A DNA stretch of 64,000 nucleotides from CALODP01 sp942492055 (lineage in GTDB: Bacteria > Bacteroidota > Ignavibacteria > Ignavibacteriales > Melioribacteraceae): positions 62,001 to 126,000 of the forward strand of contig CALODP010000014.1 in assembly GCA_942492055.1 (NCBI GenBank), in the 5' to 3' direction. Within the stretch, counting starts at the first letter, position 1, and each line of letters opens with the position of its first letter. Below, piece by piece: positions 46,621 to 56,022 of the stretch. The position numbers were made by a program, and so were the translations under genes. The notes beneath the pieces were generated by a model. It ran no database searches, was not told the origin of the DNA, and saw only the letters and a program-made list of their open reading frames with translations.

Positions 46621-46929
46621 ATGTTGGACAGGAAAAAATTATCAGAAGTACAACAAGCAGCTTTAGATAATATAAGCGTTAAAGATCAAGTTATCATTTG
46701 GGAGACAATGTGCTTGGGATGTCCAGACAAACTTATACAAACTAAAAGAGGAAGCGAAATTACCGAACACTTGGATTACAAGGATGCTTTAGATATGGCA
46801 AGTTCATTCGTAACTATCTTAAGGGGGTGTAAGTATGACGATCAAGAATTTACGTTAAAGGAAATAACATCTAACACTTGCAGATTTTGGACTGCTACAA
46901 CTTGCGAAAAGGAGGATGATGTTGAGTAA
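46621..46929 (+). CDS. Small phage protein, unknown
   Basis: A 102-residue protein with four cysteines (MCLGCPD and NTCRFWTATTC). These could bind a metal, but spacing fits no ribbon I know. It overlaps the start of the helicase gene by 14 bases, a tightly packed arrangement. Function unknown. Confidence 0.65.
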   Translation: MLDRKKLSEVQQAALDNISVKDQVIIWETMCLGCPDKLIQTKRGSEITEHLDYKDALDMASSFVTILRGCKYDDQEFTLKEITSNTCRFWTATTCEKEDDVE

Positions 46930-48310
46930 GTTATTGGAAGAACAAGAAATGTACGAGTCTCATGTAGTCGCAAAGCTATTTCATAATAAAGAGCTTCATT
47001 ATTATTTAAGTGATATACTTCCGGAGCTTTTTGGAAATATGGATAGACGGATTACAATCTTCACTATGAAAAACTTGTTCCTAAAAGGTAAAGAAATAAC
47101 AATAGAGAATATAATAATAGGGCAAGGTGCTCCGGAAGTAAAAGCCTTCATAAGAAAATGCAAGGTTGAGAAGTTGAGATTACCGTCCTTACATGATATG
47201 GTATATAGTATAGGAATAAATACTAAGTCAGAAATGTTTGAAGATGCGTATAAAGAGATACATAATATAGCCTTCGCTAGATATACACAAAATCTAATCA
47301 AAGATATAACATTCGATCTTGGATATAGAGATGCTAAAGGTATATTAAATAGAGCCAAGGCATTAACTAGAGTCTACAGTATTATATATGGAAGTAAAGT
47401 TAAAGATAGGAGAGATCAAATAGGTGATGCGGCTCAAGAGATAAATTCTGATAGTCCGTATATAAGAACCTTCTCTCCAGGCTTAAATATAGGGCTTGGA
47501 GGTATTTCAAGAGGATTTGCCGCTACTTTGCTAGGGAAGCCTTCACATGGGAAATCCACAATAGCTACTTATGATTTATTTTATAAGATAGATCATAACT
47601 TAATAGAGCGTGGTGATGTGGTTGGAGTTGAAGAATCCCCGACAGTCTTTTGGAGACGAGCGTTCGCACATGTATGTAAGAAACCCATTAAAGCTTTAAT
47701 GGATGGGGTTGCTAAGATAACCCCTGAAGATATAGCTAAGGTTAAAGAAAGATATGAAGGTAAAATATTCTTCCATAGCCTTAGTGGCTTTAGTGATGTT
47801 GCAGACTTAATTATGAGCTTAACCAAAAAGACTGAGTATATCTTGGTGGATCATGTCAACTCTATATCTTACCCTAATGGGGATGACTTCCATGGAATTA
47901 AATCCTTAATAAATATAGAGAAAGCATTCTTAAAGGATAATCCTGACTCTGCTATCTTAAACCTAAGCCAAGCTAATACTAAGGAAATGCTTAAAAAAGG
48001 CAGACTAATTCCTAAGAAAGAAGATGCTTATATGTCTTCAATCTTAGAACAAGCAGGAAGAGAGTTCCTGGTTGTATATTATCCATATAAAGATTTTACC
48101 GACCCTGAAGTACAGAAACATTTCAAAGGTGGTAAACAACCACCAGCGGATAAAGTTCAAATGTATATAGCAAAGAACTCGTTTGGTAACTTAGGGTGTT
48201 ATGACCTAAGATATGACTACGACCATGGTCGATATAAAGACTGGGTCGGAGATACTATCCATACCCAAAAGGGATCAGAAAACTTTATGCTAGAGTTGGG
48301 GCTTATATGA
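46916..48310 (+). CDS. DnaB-type replicative helicase
   Basis: A 464-residue protein. The N-terminal domain (about 1-105, LLEEQEMYESHVVAKLF...) is followed by a RecA-like core: Walker A GKPSHGKST (near residue 207), Walker B YILVDHVN, and later LNLSQAN as motif H3-like. Phage DnaB-type helicases unwind DNA at the fork and pair with primase; no primase gene is seen in this window. Two ATGs and a TTG lie next to the ribosome site AAGGAGG; the exact start among them is open. Confidence 0.85.
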   Translation: MMLSKLLEEQEMYESHVVAKLFHNKELHYYLSDILPELFGNMDRRITIFTMKNLFLKGKEITIENIIIGQGAPEVKAFIRKCKVEKLRLPSLHDMVYSIGINTKSEMFEDAYKEIHNIAFARYTQNLIKDITFDLGYRDAKGILNRAKALTRVYSIIYGSKVKDRRDQIGDAAQEINSDSPYIRTFSPGLNIGLGGISRGFAATLLGKPSHGKSTIATYDLFYKIDHNLIERGDVVGVEESPTVFWRRAFAHVCKKPIKALMDGVAKITPEDIAKVKERYEGKIFFHSLSGFSDVADLIMSLTKKTEYILVDHVNSISYPNGDDFHGIKSLINIEKAFLKDNPDSAILNLSQANTKEMLKKGRLIPKKEDAYMSSILEQAGREFLVVYYPYKDFTDPEVQKHFKGGKQPPADKVQMYIAKNSFGNLGCYDLRYDYDHGRYKDWVGDTIHTQKGSENFMLELGLI

Positions 48311-48600
48311 AATTAGAGCTAAGGAACGAAAACAAAGATGGCGTTCACACAGTCGCTAAGTTAATAGCTGAAGACGATTATGAACTTATCATATTAGAGA
48401 TAATGTATAATCAAAGAATACGTGGAACTTATATGATAAATAAAGAAGAAAAATACCTTCAGTTTTGGGATAAAGATGGAATTGAAACCAGAGCTGAAGA
48501 GCAAGAAAGATTAGTCAAAGGTCGAGCTAAACAAGCCGAAGAAGAAAAAAAGAATAAACAAGACAAATTAAACGAACAACTATTCCAAGGAATGATATGA
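48307..48600 (+). CDS. Small phage protein, unknown
   Basis: A 97-residue protein that overlaps both neighbours by four bases (ATGA at each end). The N-terminal half looks like beta-strands with EDDYELIILEIMYNQ; the C-terminal third is a charged helix (EEQERLVKGRAKQAEEEKK). Unknown; possibly a helicase partner because it lies between two helicase genes. Confidence 0.65.
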   Translation: MKLELRNENKDGVHTVAKLIAEDDYELIILEIMYNQRIRGTYMINKEEKYLQFWDKDGIETRAEEQERLVKGRAKQAEEEKKNKQDKLNEQLFQGMI

Positions 48601-50111
48601 TTGACTTCAAAAAACATATTAAAAGTGCTGAAGAGAAAGCTTGCTTTAGCGTTGGGTTAGAAGGTATAAGCTTTCTTTCTGAAGAAATTATTGATCAAGT
48701 TAAAGGAGAATTAAGTCCTGAGCAGGCTATTGCGTTTGATGGCTTATCTGAATTTCTAGTTGACCCCGACAAAGAATTTGCTGTCTTAGTAGGTTATGCA
48801 GGTGTAGGAAAGACTTATTTGTTATCTAAGTTAATTAAAGCTTTGGACTGTAAGGTCGCTATGACAGCACCTACCAATAAAGCTGTAAGAGTATTAAAAG
48901 AAAGTAGTGGTGATATGCAAGGCTTAGACGTTGTTCATTCAACTATTCATAAGTTGTTAGGGTTATATCTTAGATATATGTATCCTAAGAACGCTAAGCC
49001 CTTCCAAGCATTATGCCAAAAGAAAGGTCAAGTGTCTACGATCAATACATATGATATACTTGTAGTGGATGAAGCTTCAATGCTAGATGATGATCTATTT
49101 ATGTTACTTAATAGAACTAAAAGCAAAGAGTTAAAGATAATCTTCATGGGCGACCCTGCGCAAATACCACCTGTCAATAAGCCTGATTCAATACCTTTAG
49201 TCGCTAAAGATAGAGAAACTTTTAACATACAGCTTTTCGAGTTATCTACTATTATGAGGCAAAAGTCTGATAGTAGAATCTTATCAATAGCTTCACAAAT
49301 AAGGGATAATAGATATACTTTACCAAACCCAATTTCTGACAGAGAATCCGAAGGGGATGTTACTTTTTATGACAGGAATAATCCGTCAGAAGTGTCTCGA
49401 TATCTTTTTGGAGTTATTCAAGATTTTCGCTCTGATAGATTTAGTGAAGACCCAAACTATTGCAAGGTTATTGCATGGAGAAATATCGTTGTAGATTCCT
49501 TTAATAGTTTGATTAGGAAGAAGCTCTTTGGAGAAAATGTTGGTTACTTATGCGAAGGCGAGAAGCTAATAGCCGACACTTCTATAATAAGTGATGGAGT
49601 TATTGCATTTAATACTTCTGATGAGTTCACTGTGATTAGCGTTGAAGAAAAAATTTGGTCTTATATCATCCCTAGCAACACGAGCAAATCAATGCAAGAA
49701 ACTTTAAAAGGATTTGAGGTCGAAGAGTTAAAGAGGACTAAGAAGTTTAAGTATTATGAGACGGTAGTTGAAACAGAAGCGTTGGATGAAGATGGTGAGA
49801 TTTCAAGATTTAGGAATACTATAGATATATTAGACCCAGACTATTTCAAACTTCTAAACGATGTTAAGAATATATTATATAAGACAAACTTTAAACAAGA
49901 GTATGAAATGATGGCTGATAGATTTGCTAAAGTTAAGTATAACTATGCAATCACTTGTCACAAAGCTCAAGGGTCTACTTATAATAAAGTATATCTAATT
50001 GAAGACGATGTAGATAGGAATACTGATATACTTGAACGTAATAGAATTAAGTATACAGCATGTACTAGAGCAAAGAATCATCTTTATATATTGAGTAGGA
50101 AAGTAAAATGA
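48597..50111 (+). CDS. SF1 helicase of the Dda/RecD type
   Basis: A 504-residue ATPase. Walker A GYAGVGKTYLLSK (near 60), motif II VVDEASML, motif III GDPAQIPPV, motif V/VI in the C-terminal part with ITCHKAQGSTYN and ACTRAKNHLY. These are motifs of superfamily 1B helicases such as T4 Dda, which move 5' to 3' and act in replication start and recombination. Overlaps the methyltransferase gene by four bases. Confidence 0.9.
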   Translation: MIDFKKHIKSAEEKACFSVGLEGISFLSEEIIDQVKGELSPEQAIAFDGLSEFLVDPDKEFAVLVGYAGVGKTYLLSKLIKALDCKVAMTAPTNKAVRVLKESSGDMQGLDVVHSTIHKLLGLYLRYMYPKNAKPFQALCQKKGQVSTINTYDILVVDEASMLDDDLFMLLNRTKSKELKIIFMGDPAQIPPVNKPDSIPLVAKDRETFNIQLFELSTIMRQKSDSRILSIASQIRDNRYTLPNPISDRESEGDVTFYDRNNPSEVSRYLFGVIQDFRSDRFSEDPNYCKVIAWRNIVVDSFNSLIRKKLFGENVGYLCEGEKLIADTSIISDGVIAFNTSDEFTVISVEEKIWSYIIPSNTSKSMQETLKGFEVEELKRTKKFKYYETVVETEALDEDGEISRFRNTIDILDPDYFKLLNDVKNILYKTNFKQEYEMMADRFAKVKYNYAITCHKAQGSTYNKVYLIEDDVDRNTDILERNRIKYTACTRAKNHLYILSRKVK

Positions 50112-51337
50112 TTATAGAAGACAATGAAATTTATAACTTAGATTGCAAAGTCTTTATGGATCATGTGCCTGATGATTACTACAACTTTATCTATACAGAT
50201 ACGCCTTACAATATGGGTAGTGAGTATACCATAGATGATAAAGGGCACTATAGATTCAAGGGTAAGGGTTCGGACTTTATGAACGATTGGGAAGCTATGG
50301 ATGGCTTGTGGTGGCATGATTTCTTTAAGAAAGCTTACCGTATCATCAAGCCAGGTGGTTTCTTCATTACTCATAATATAGATAGACAATCTGATCTTTG
50401 GACGTACTATGCAAGGAGATCAGGATTTATGCCATTACAAAAGTTGTATTGGCTCTTTATTGATAATTTCCCAAAGGGGGTTGACGTTGGAACACAACTC
50501 GATAAGTTATTGGGTATTAAAAGAGATGTTGTGGGTAAGGCTAAAGGAGCTCAAGCAAATTCAACAGGGAAGTATGGAGCTTGGGGGAAAACCAGTATCT
50601 TCAATAAGGGAGATAAAAACCACAATTCATCTGAATACGACAAGACAGTTGCTACATCTAGCGAAGCAAAAAAGTATGACGGTTATAAGTACGGACAAGC
50701 GGCTCTTAAACAAGTGGTGGAAGAAATTCTTGTACTTTGGAAACAACCCGAAATTAACGTACCAAAAGCCATACTACAAAACGAAGATAAAAGTAGAGTT
50801 AGACATAACATGCGATGGCATCCCTCAATCTTCAACATACAAAAGACTTCGGTTAGAGATCGAAGACCTAGTAAACCTACTGGAATATCATCTGACGCAA
50901 GATGGACACCAAACTTATTGATTGACTCAAGGGTTAGACCAGGCATGATACAAGAAATGTCTCATGAAGACGCAGCTAAACTTGTAGAGATTTTACCTAT
51001 AGTTAAATATCAGAAAGATGATGAAACATTTCTTCCATATGCTTACGTCAAGAAACCTAATAAAGCAGAGAAAAATATGGGTTTAGAAGAAGCAGGGATA
51101 GAAAATATACATTCAACGGTTAAGCCTATAGCCTTATGTAAGTGGGTGTTGGACTTATTTGCTATACCCGACAAGCATTTAATGAAAGTCTACGACCCTT
51201 TTAGCGGGCAGGGAACTATACCTAGAGCATGCAAGGAGTTAGGAATACCTTATAATGGTACAGAACTTAATCCTGAGTTTTTTAAGATTATTAAAGCAAA
51301 AGAAGATCACATTAACAATAAACTAACATTATTCTAA
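50108..51337 (+). CDS. Phage DNA methyltransferase with an unusual DTPY motif
   Basis: A 409-residue amino-methyltransferase of the N4/N6 type. Motif IV reads TDTPYNMG where nearly all relatives have DPPY. The cofactor motif YDPFSGQGTIPRACKELG and GTELNPEFF are in the C-terminal part, so the order is that of the beta class. The region between contains a long insertion with basic residues, which may be the target recognition domain. It should methylate phage DNA, giving protection from host restriction; no matching restriction gene is present. Activity with DTPY cannot be assumed. Confidence 0.82.
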   Translation: MIIEDNEIYNLDCKVFMDHVPDDYYNFIYTDTPYNMGSEYTIDDKGHYRFKGKGSDFMNDWEAMDGLWWHDFFKKAYRIIKPGGFFITHNIDRQSDLWTYYARRSGFMPLQKLYWLFIDNFPKGVDVGTQLDKLLGIKRDVVGKAKGAQANSTGKYGAWGKTSIFNKGDKNHNSSEYDKTVATSSEAKKYDGYKYGQAALKQVVEEILVLWKQPEINVPKAILQNEDKSRVRHNMRWHPSIFNIQKTSVRDRRPSKPTGISSDARWTPNLLIDSRVRPGMIQEMSHEDAAKLVEILPIVKYQKDDETFLPYAYVKKPNKAEKNMGLEEAGIENIHSTVKPIALCKWVLDLFAIPDKHLMKVYDPFSGQGTIPRACKELGIPYNGTELNPEFFKIIKAKEDHINNKLTLF

Positions 51338-51347
51338 AGGAGTAATT

Positions 51348-51797
51348 ATGCAAGACCGTGTAGGGCAAAATTATGTAGAAATAAGACGTTTAATCAATTT
51401 CAGTATGGAAGTTAGTAGCAAGTTAGCTATAATAACTTTAATGAATGATATTCCTATCAACTCATACCAGTTCGATGCTATGCAAAAGCGTATGGCTCAA
51501 CCAGCAGAGGGTTTAACGGAAGTTATATGCAATGGGAAGAAATTCAATGTCAAGTGGTTTTTTAGACCAACGCCACAAGAGCCAATGCCATATCTCTTTG
51601 AAATAGGTATCATGGAAGAAAATAAAGCTAACCCTATACTATTAGGAAGTAATGGATCAGCTATAGCGAATAAAGAGCTAGAAGATAATATGCGTAAAGT
51701 TCCATTCACACTAGCCCCTAAGGAAGCGGACGATATAGCTAAGTCTGTTGGGTCATGGTTAATATTGAGAATTAAAGAGTTAGGAGGTACAGAATGA
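51348..51797 (+). CDS. Phage protein, unknown
   Basis: A 149-residue protein with AAAGGAG before its ATG and a four-base overlap with the next gene. It contains a beta-rich middle (VKWFFRPTPQEPMPYLFEI) flanked by helices. No known family recognised. Confidence 0.7.
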   Translation: MQDRVGQNYVEIRRLINFSMEVSSKLAIITLMNDIPINSYQFDAMQKRMAQPAEGLTEVICNGKKFNVKWFFRPTPQEPMPYLFEIGIMEENKANPILLGSNGSAIANKELEDNMRKVPFTLAPKEADDIAKSVGSWLILRIKELGGTE

Positions 51798-52540
51798 AAG
51801 TTGAAGACTTCTGTACGCCTGTAGAATTAAAAGAAGTTTATTATAAAGGTGAGTCAAATTATCTTCCTATGAACGAATATAAAGGTGTTTATACTAAAGA
51901 CCATCAACTTATTAGTGTAGTTAAGAATAGTTACAAGCTAGAAAGTAATGAAGAGATTTTAGAGAAAACTATCGGTTTATTAGATAAGATGGGAATTAAA
52001 TATCATATCGATCCTATGAACTCTTACAGTACTTTAAAGCGAATGACTTGTTTTACTACTTTCCCTGATGTGAAGATAAATGATGGCGAAAGTGATATAT
52101 TCCTAACTATGATTATATATAACTCTTATGATATGAGCAAGGCTAGGGATGTTTGCTGGGGCACATTCAGACTTGCTTGTAGCAATGGTGCTATTATGGG
52201 CTTTAAAGTGCTAACTGATATAATGAAACGAAGACATTCAAAGAATTCTTACTTTGGTATAGAAGAGGAGTCTATAGATAGAATGTTTAAGAACTTCTAT
52301 ATTATAGGTCAAAGAGTTGATTATATTAAGACGTTAGCTATTACGCCTAGCAATATTAAAGATGCTAGCAATATACTTGGAGAAAAATACACTAAGTATA
52401 TGAATGAAGATAATAGATGGAAAGAAGTGAAAACTATGTATGATTTGTATAACACTATGACTTGGTATACTACCCATAAAGTTTATCATGCTCATAAAGA
52501 TGGCTATTACAATAAGATAGCGAAGGCGTTTGACTTATGA
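51794..52540 (+). CDS. DUF932-like phage protein
   Basis: A 248-residue protein. Its central segment, IIYNSYDMSKARDVCWGTFRLACSNGAIMGF, resembles the conserved R..C.NG region of DUF932 proteins found in phages and plasmids, whose function is not known. It overlaps neighbours on both sides. Assignment moderate. Confidence 0.5.
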   Translation: MKVEDFCTPVELKEVYYKGESNYLPMNEYKGVYTKDHQLISVVKNSYKLESNEEILEKTIGLLDKMGIKYHIDPMNSYSTLKRMTCFTTFPDVKINDGESDIFLTMIIYNSYDMSKARDVCWGTFRLACSNGAIMGFKVLTDIMKRRHSKNSYFGIEEESIDRMFKNFYIIGQRVDYIKTLAITPSNIKDASNILGEKYTKYMNEDNRWKEVKTMYDLYNTMTWYTTHKVYHAHKDGYYNKIAKAFDL

Positions 52541-52809
52541 TTGATTACAAAGCAAAACTGATAGCATTACTTGGTAAATTAGATACAGAGATAGAAATAC
52601 TTGTTCAGGTAGATGTAAAGAACCAAATACCTGGCAAAGCTATAAGGTTATATAATGCTAAAGGTGATTCGGCAGGCTTTGGAGAGATGAATCTTGGAAC
52701 AGTAGATAGTGAGGGCGATCTCTTTAGCGAGGGTAGCTCTCACCAATCCTATAAGGCAAAAATTAATCTTTTGAAAATATTAAAAGGAGGAGAACATGGA
52801 AAAATTTAA
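52537..52809 (+). CDS. Small phage protein, unknown
   Basis: A 90-residue protein with an N-terminal helix-strand (LIALLGKLDTEIEILVQVD) and a glycine-rich acidic middle. Overlaps the genes on both sides (4 and 14 bases). Unknown. Confidence 0.6.
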   Translation: MIDYKAKLIALLGKLDTEIEILVQVDVKNQIPGKAIRLYNAKGDSAGFGEMNLGTVDSEGDLFSEGSSHQSYKAKINLLKILKGGEHGKI

Positions 52810-52990
52810 GAAAAGGTATGTTAAAGTTTCACTAGGAGTTGCAGAAGTTTATCCTCAAGATAAAAAAACATCTATTAGTTTATTCTCAAAAGAATTAACA
52901 GAGGCAATTAACACAGGCAAGCTTGAGAAGTACCTTGAGGTACACCAGATTAGTGAGGAGGAATACGATGAATTTCAAGATCACGATTAA
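52796..52990 (+). CDS. Small phage protein, unknown
   Basis: A 64-residue charged protein with AAAGGAGG before its ATG. Its end overlaps the next gene by 23 bases. Unknown. Confidence 0.55.
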   Translation: MEKFKKRYVKVSLGVAEVYPQDKKTSISLFSKELTEAINTGKLEKYLEVHQISEEEYDEFQDHD

Positions 52991-53615
52991 AGGTTCATGT
53001 GCAATCAAGAAAAATACTATTAAAGAGCTATGGTGGAGGTATGAGACTATGCCAGGCGGAGGGAAGAGAAGAGTACCTAGAGAGAAACCTGTTAAGTATT
53101 ATACTCCCGCTTATACTAATTGGGCTAAAGAAGCTATTACCCAATTAGCAGTATTCAAAAGTAACTTAGCTATACATAATAATAAGTTGCCTAATGGTGA
53201 AGAGTTAATATTTCCAATTACTACACCTATATTCCTTACTTGTATATTCTTCGTAGATCATAGGTCTGTAACAGATATAAGTAACATGATGGAATCTCCA
53301 CAAGATGTCCTTGCAGGCAATGCAGGTTCGTTCCTGGATAAAACATCAAGAGGAGTTAAAATTAAGTATGATCATAGTAAGTACCGAATCATATCTGATG
53401 ATAATTATAAGATAGTTAAAAATCTTGGTGGGTCTACAATCTTGTATGATGCTGTGAATCCACGAACTGAAATCTTTATATCTTCATATAGCCCTGAAAT
53501 ATATAAGCAGATGTTTGCACTAATGCATCCAGGGCAAAAGATAAGTATACTTAACCCATGGGAAGACCAACCATCACTTGATTTCGGTGGTGAATTTGAT
53601 AACATCTTCGACTAA
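52968..53615 (+). CDS. RusA-like endonuclease (tentative)
   Basis: A 215-residue protein from the ATG at 52968, with GAGGAGG upstream. It starts with a strand-rich segment (MNFKITIKGSCAIKKN) and has DHRSVTDISNMMESPQDVLAG and later IISDDNYKIVK, similar to the D..N...D...DD pattern of RusA Holliday-junction resolvases, in a gene set for recombination. The acidic residues are spaced a little differently from RusA. Tentative. Confidence 0.45.
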   Translation: MNFKITIKGSCAIKKNTIKELWWRYETMPGGGKRRVPREKPVKYYTPAYTNWAKEAITQLAVFKSNLAIHNNKLPNGEELIFPITTPIFLTCIFFVDHRSVTDISNMMESPQDVLAGNAGSFLDKTSRGVKIKYDHSKYRIISDDNYKIVKNLGGSTILYDAVNPRTEIFISSYSPEIYKQMFALMHPGQKISILNPWEDQPSLDFGGEFDNIFD

Positions 53616-53625
53616 GGAGAAAGCA

Positions 53626-53751
53626 GTGGAATTTTTAATAAGTATAGTGGAGTACATAATAGTAGTCTTTGGAATATTTTTCGTCCTTGCAATTTCATTC
53701 ATAGTTTATTGCATAAAGACTGATGATAAGGATCAAGATAATGGACGATGA
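53626..53751 (+). CDS. 41-residue membrane microprotein
   Basis: A GTG start with AAGGAG nine bases before it. The product has one hydrophobic segment (about residues 4-29) and a short acidic tail (KTDDKDQDNGR). The next gene follows 39 bases on. Small single-span proteins are common in phage early regions; role unknown. Confidence 0.5.
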   Translation: MEFLISIVEYIIVVFGIFFVLAISFIVYCIKTDDKDQDNGR

Positions 53752-53790
53752 AGTATTAGATAATCATAACTTAAAAGGAGAATACAACTA

Positions 53791-54021
53791 ATGATAAAAT
53801 ATGGAATTAACAACGCAAGCAATTTTAAGTTACAACACTTTGCAACTGGTAGTTATGGTTGTAAGTGTGCAAGATGTGGCGAGAAATTTATAGGAGACAA
53901 GAGAGCTACACAGTGTCTGCAATGTGCATTAGACGATATAGAGAGTTTACTGCATAAGCATTTAGTTAGGCAAGGCAGAAGCGAAGATATGTTAAGGGAG
54001 GAGGTAGCTAATGGAAGATAA
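53791..54021 (+). CDS. Small zinc-ribbon phage protein
   Basis: A 76-residue protein with CKCARCGEKF and QCLQC, a probable zinc site, followed by a basic helix (HLVRQGRSEDMLREE). AAAAGGAG precedes the ATG. Such proteins may bind DNA or polymerase; no specific family recognised. Confidence 0.65.
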   Translation: MIKYGINNASNFKLQHFATGSYGCKCARCGEKFIGDKRATQCLQCALDDIESLLHKHLVRQGRSEDMLREEVANGR

Positions 54022-54199
54022 ATGTAACACTTGTGAAAATTGCTTTGATGTAGACGTAGCTGACTATGCAGATAGAGCGATTCAAAAAGTAAGAGTATGT
54101 ACTATATTACCTACACTCTTCAAGTCAATTAAAGAAACAATTTCCAATAGAAAGTTAAAAATAACTAGATGTGAACATTATTTCAAAAGGAGTGTATAA
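54011..54199 (+). CDS. Small cysteine-rich phage protein
   Basis: A 62-residue protein with CNTCENC at the N-terminus, another Cys at VCTIL and a CEHYF near the end. It overlaps the previous gene by 11 bases and shares TAATG with the next. Unknown. Confidence 0.6.
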   Translation: MEDKCNTCENCFDVDVADYADRAIQKVRVCTILPTLFKSIKETISNRKLKITRCEHYFKRSV

Positions 54200-54684
54200 T
54201 GTCAGTTTGCGTGGATAGAAGAAGTGATGGCGTACCCATACTACATAATCACATAGTAGAAGAGTTAAAAATAATCACAGATACTATTAGCCCTAAAGAT
54301 GATGTATCACTTGTGATAACCAAAGCACCATACAACAAGTATCCTAGGTTTAAGCTAATATACAAACGTGGTCATAGGGATAGCGAAGTGTTAGCTAATA
54401 TCTTTGACTCTCTTAACAGGAAATTAGATGAAGGGCTAAGGGATAGCTCTGAACTCGATCCTTTAATGCTAAAGACCATTGGCTATTCTTTAGATGAATG
54501 TAATGATGAAACAGAATTAAGCGAAGACGAACAAGTTCCTTCCTTATATAAAATTGAAGAAACAGTTAAGGAGACTTGTGGTCTACCACCACAGAATAGT
54601 TTCATTGAAGCTTTAGATAACCTTTCCATAGCTATAGAGAAGTTAAAGGCATGCTATAATCATGATTCAATGGAAGGTGAATAA
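54199..54684 (+). CDS. Phage protein, unknown
   Basis: A 161-residue acidic protein, helix-rich, with its start in a TAATG overlap. It ends the first plus-strand gene run; 163 AT-rich bases without a gene follow. No domain recognised. Confidence 0.6.
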   Translation: MSVCVDRRSDGVPILHNHIVEELKIITDTISPKDDVSLVITKAPYNKYPRFKLIYKRGHRDSEVLANIFDSLNRKLDEGLRDSSELDPLMLKTIGYSLDECNDETELSEDEQVPSLYKIEETVKETCGLPPQNSFIEALDNLSIAIEKLKACYNHDSMEGE

Positions 54685-54847
54685 TTTTGTGCAAAATAAT
54701 TTAATAGGATCGTTTCTAATGGACGGTTGTTTAATAGCCAATATAAATATATACCTAGATACCAAACGTTTAATAGGGGCGACCTTAGCACTGTTAAGGG
54801 ATTAAATTAAACTAAATTTCATAACTAATTTACAGGAAAATCCAAAA

Positions 54848-55426
54848 ATGAATACAAGTGATTCAGACAAGTTAGAAAAGGTTAAAGATAAAATTAGAGA
54901 AAAGGTTCATGGCAAGCAAGTAAAACCAAGAACTGGTACAAGTAATACTATACAAGTTAATAATCTAGTAGGGTTAGATGTTCTTAGCACCGCAGATTAC
55001 AGAGCTGTATTTAATAGTAAAGGAGAGGTTCTAACTTATGATGGTGTTCTTCTGTTGTATCATAAAAAGACTGTTATATCTAATAAGAATAGAGGTAATG
55101 CAGCACAACTGATGGCACAAGAGCAGAATGGTAGAGTGGTATCAACAAGTAAAGCTATCGCTAGACTTCGAAGTAAGAATCCTGGCTTAGAGATAAAACA
55201 TGCTTTCGTAATTGGTAGCGTATACTATACTGAAGCATATAGAAAATGGCTTATAGAATATGAACTTGAAAAGAAAACGGGAGTAAAGCAAGATGATAAT
55301 AACAAAGGTGTTGAAGGAATACGAGAGGACATTCAAGACGAACGAATCGAAAGTATTCCAAGTAGGGCAGGCAGTAACGAGAGACCAGCTGACGAAGTAT
55401 GCGAAGGATCAAGGGTTGATATATGA
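54848..55426 (+). CDS. Phage protein, unknown; 3' end overlaps another frame
   Basis: A 192-residue protein. Residues 1-145 look normal (for example NNLVGLDVLSTADYRAVFNS and GLEIKHAFVIGSVYYTEAYRKW). The last 45 residues (from GVKQDDNNKG) are of odd composition and coincide with the next gene in another frame. That part may be real overlap or the result of a frame change. AGGAAAA is the only ribosome-site candidate. Confidence 0.6.
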   Translation: MNTSDSDKLEKVKDKIREKVHGKQVKPRTGTSNTIQVNNLVGLDVLSTADYRAVFNSKGEVLTYDGVLLLYHKKTVISNKNRGNAAQLMAQEQNGRVVSTSKAIARLRSKNPGLEIKHAFVIGSVYYTEAYRKWLIEYELEKKTGVKQDDNNKGVEGIREDIQDERIESIPSRAGSNERPADEVCEGSRVDI

Positions 55427-55505
55427 AAACTTCCGAAGAGGAGGAAGGGTAGTTATAAACTTAGTCGATTTTAGACATAGGTTAAGATTAGAAGCGGAGG
55501 GTTAA
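55293..55505 (+). CDS. Phage protein, 70 residues, overlapping frame
   Basis: A frame in the +1 phase relative to the gene it overlaps for 134 bases. GGGAGTAAAG lies before its ATG. The product is well formed (VTRDQLTKYAKDQGLIYENFRRGG), with a possible small helix-turn-helix. A terminator follows within three bases. Either a true overlapping gene or the second half of a frameshifted one. Confidence 0.6.
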   Translation: MIITKVLKEYERTFKTNESKVFQVGQAVTRDQLTKYAKDQGLIYENFRRGGRVVINLVDFRHRLRLEAEG

Positions 55506-55507
55506 AG

Positions 55508-55530
55508 AGAAGGGGCATATAGCCCCTTCT
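55508..55530. terminator. Bidirectional terminator between the two phage gene blocks
   Basis: AGAAGGGGC and GCCCCTTCT pair around ATATA, with T-rich sequence beyond. It separates the plus-strand block from the minus-strand block, both of which end here. Confidence 0.88.
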
Positions 55531-56020
55531 ATTTAATTTTACAATGATCTTCAATTTCAATCCAAACAGACTCACCTTCATTAAGTGCATCAATAACCCT
55601 GCCATACATCTTAATATAAGCTATAGTTGAATCTCTAACTGTATAAGTGCCATTACGATTAACTACCGAACTACCTGTTAAGGGACAACCTAAAGTATCT
55701 TCATCATCATTGCCAATATGTAGATAAATCCAAGTAAAGTTAGGAACATCTTGTAGCCATAACATACCTTGATGGAAAGGGTTATCTCCTCTATAAGTTC
55801 CTCTGAACCTCTCGGTATACTTAGCATGCAACCTACCAGCAGTTCTAAGCTTAATCTCATAAACGCCTTCAGGTATTCTAGTTTCCCCATATACCTTCTC
55901 TTTTCTATATTGATCTTCTAAAATGAAGCATATAAAGTCCAAGCTATTGTCTTTATCTTCATAAAGACAACCGATAGTTTCATTGCGGGTTGCTAAGATT
56001 CTAGTTAGTCTAAGTTTCAT
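55529..56020 (-). CDS. DUF5675 family phage protein
   Basis: A 163-residue protein with the DUF5675 pattern: RILATRNETIGCLYEDKD, ICFILEDQYR, ETRIPEGVYEIKLRT, WLQDVPNFTWIYLHIGN and DTLGCPLTG. The family occurs in phages of many hosts close to lysis and tail genes; an L,D-transpeptidase- or peptidoglycan-related function has been supposed but is not proven. It is the last gene of the minus-strand block. Confidence 0.8.
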   Translation of the reverse strand: MKLRLTRILATRNETIGCLYEDKDNSLDFICFILEDQYRKEKVYGETRIPEGVYEIKLRTAGRLHAKYTERFRGTYRGDNPFHQGMLWLQDVPNFTWIYLHIGNDDEDTLGCPLTGSSVVNRNGTYTVRDSTIAYIKMYGRVIDALNEGESVWIEIEDHCKIK

Positions 56021-56022
56021 AG

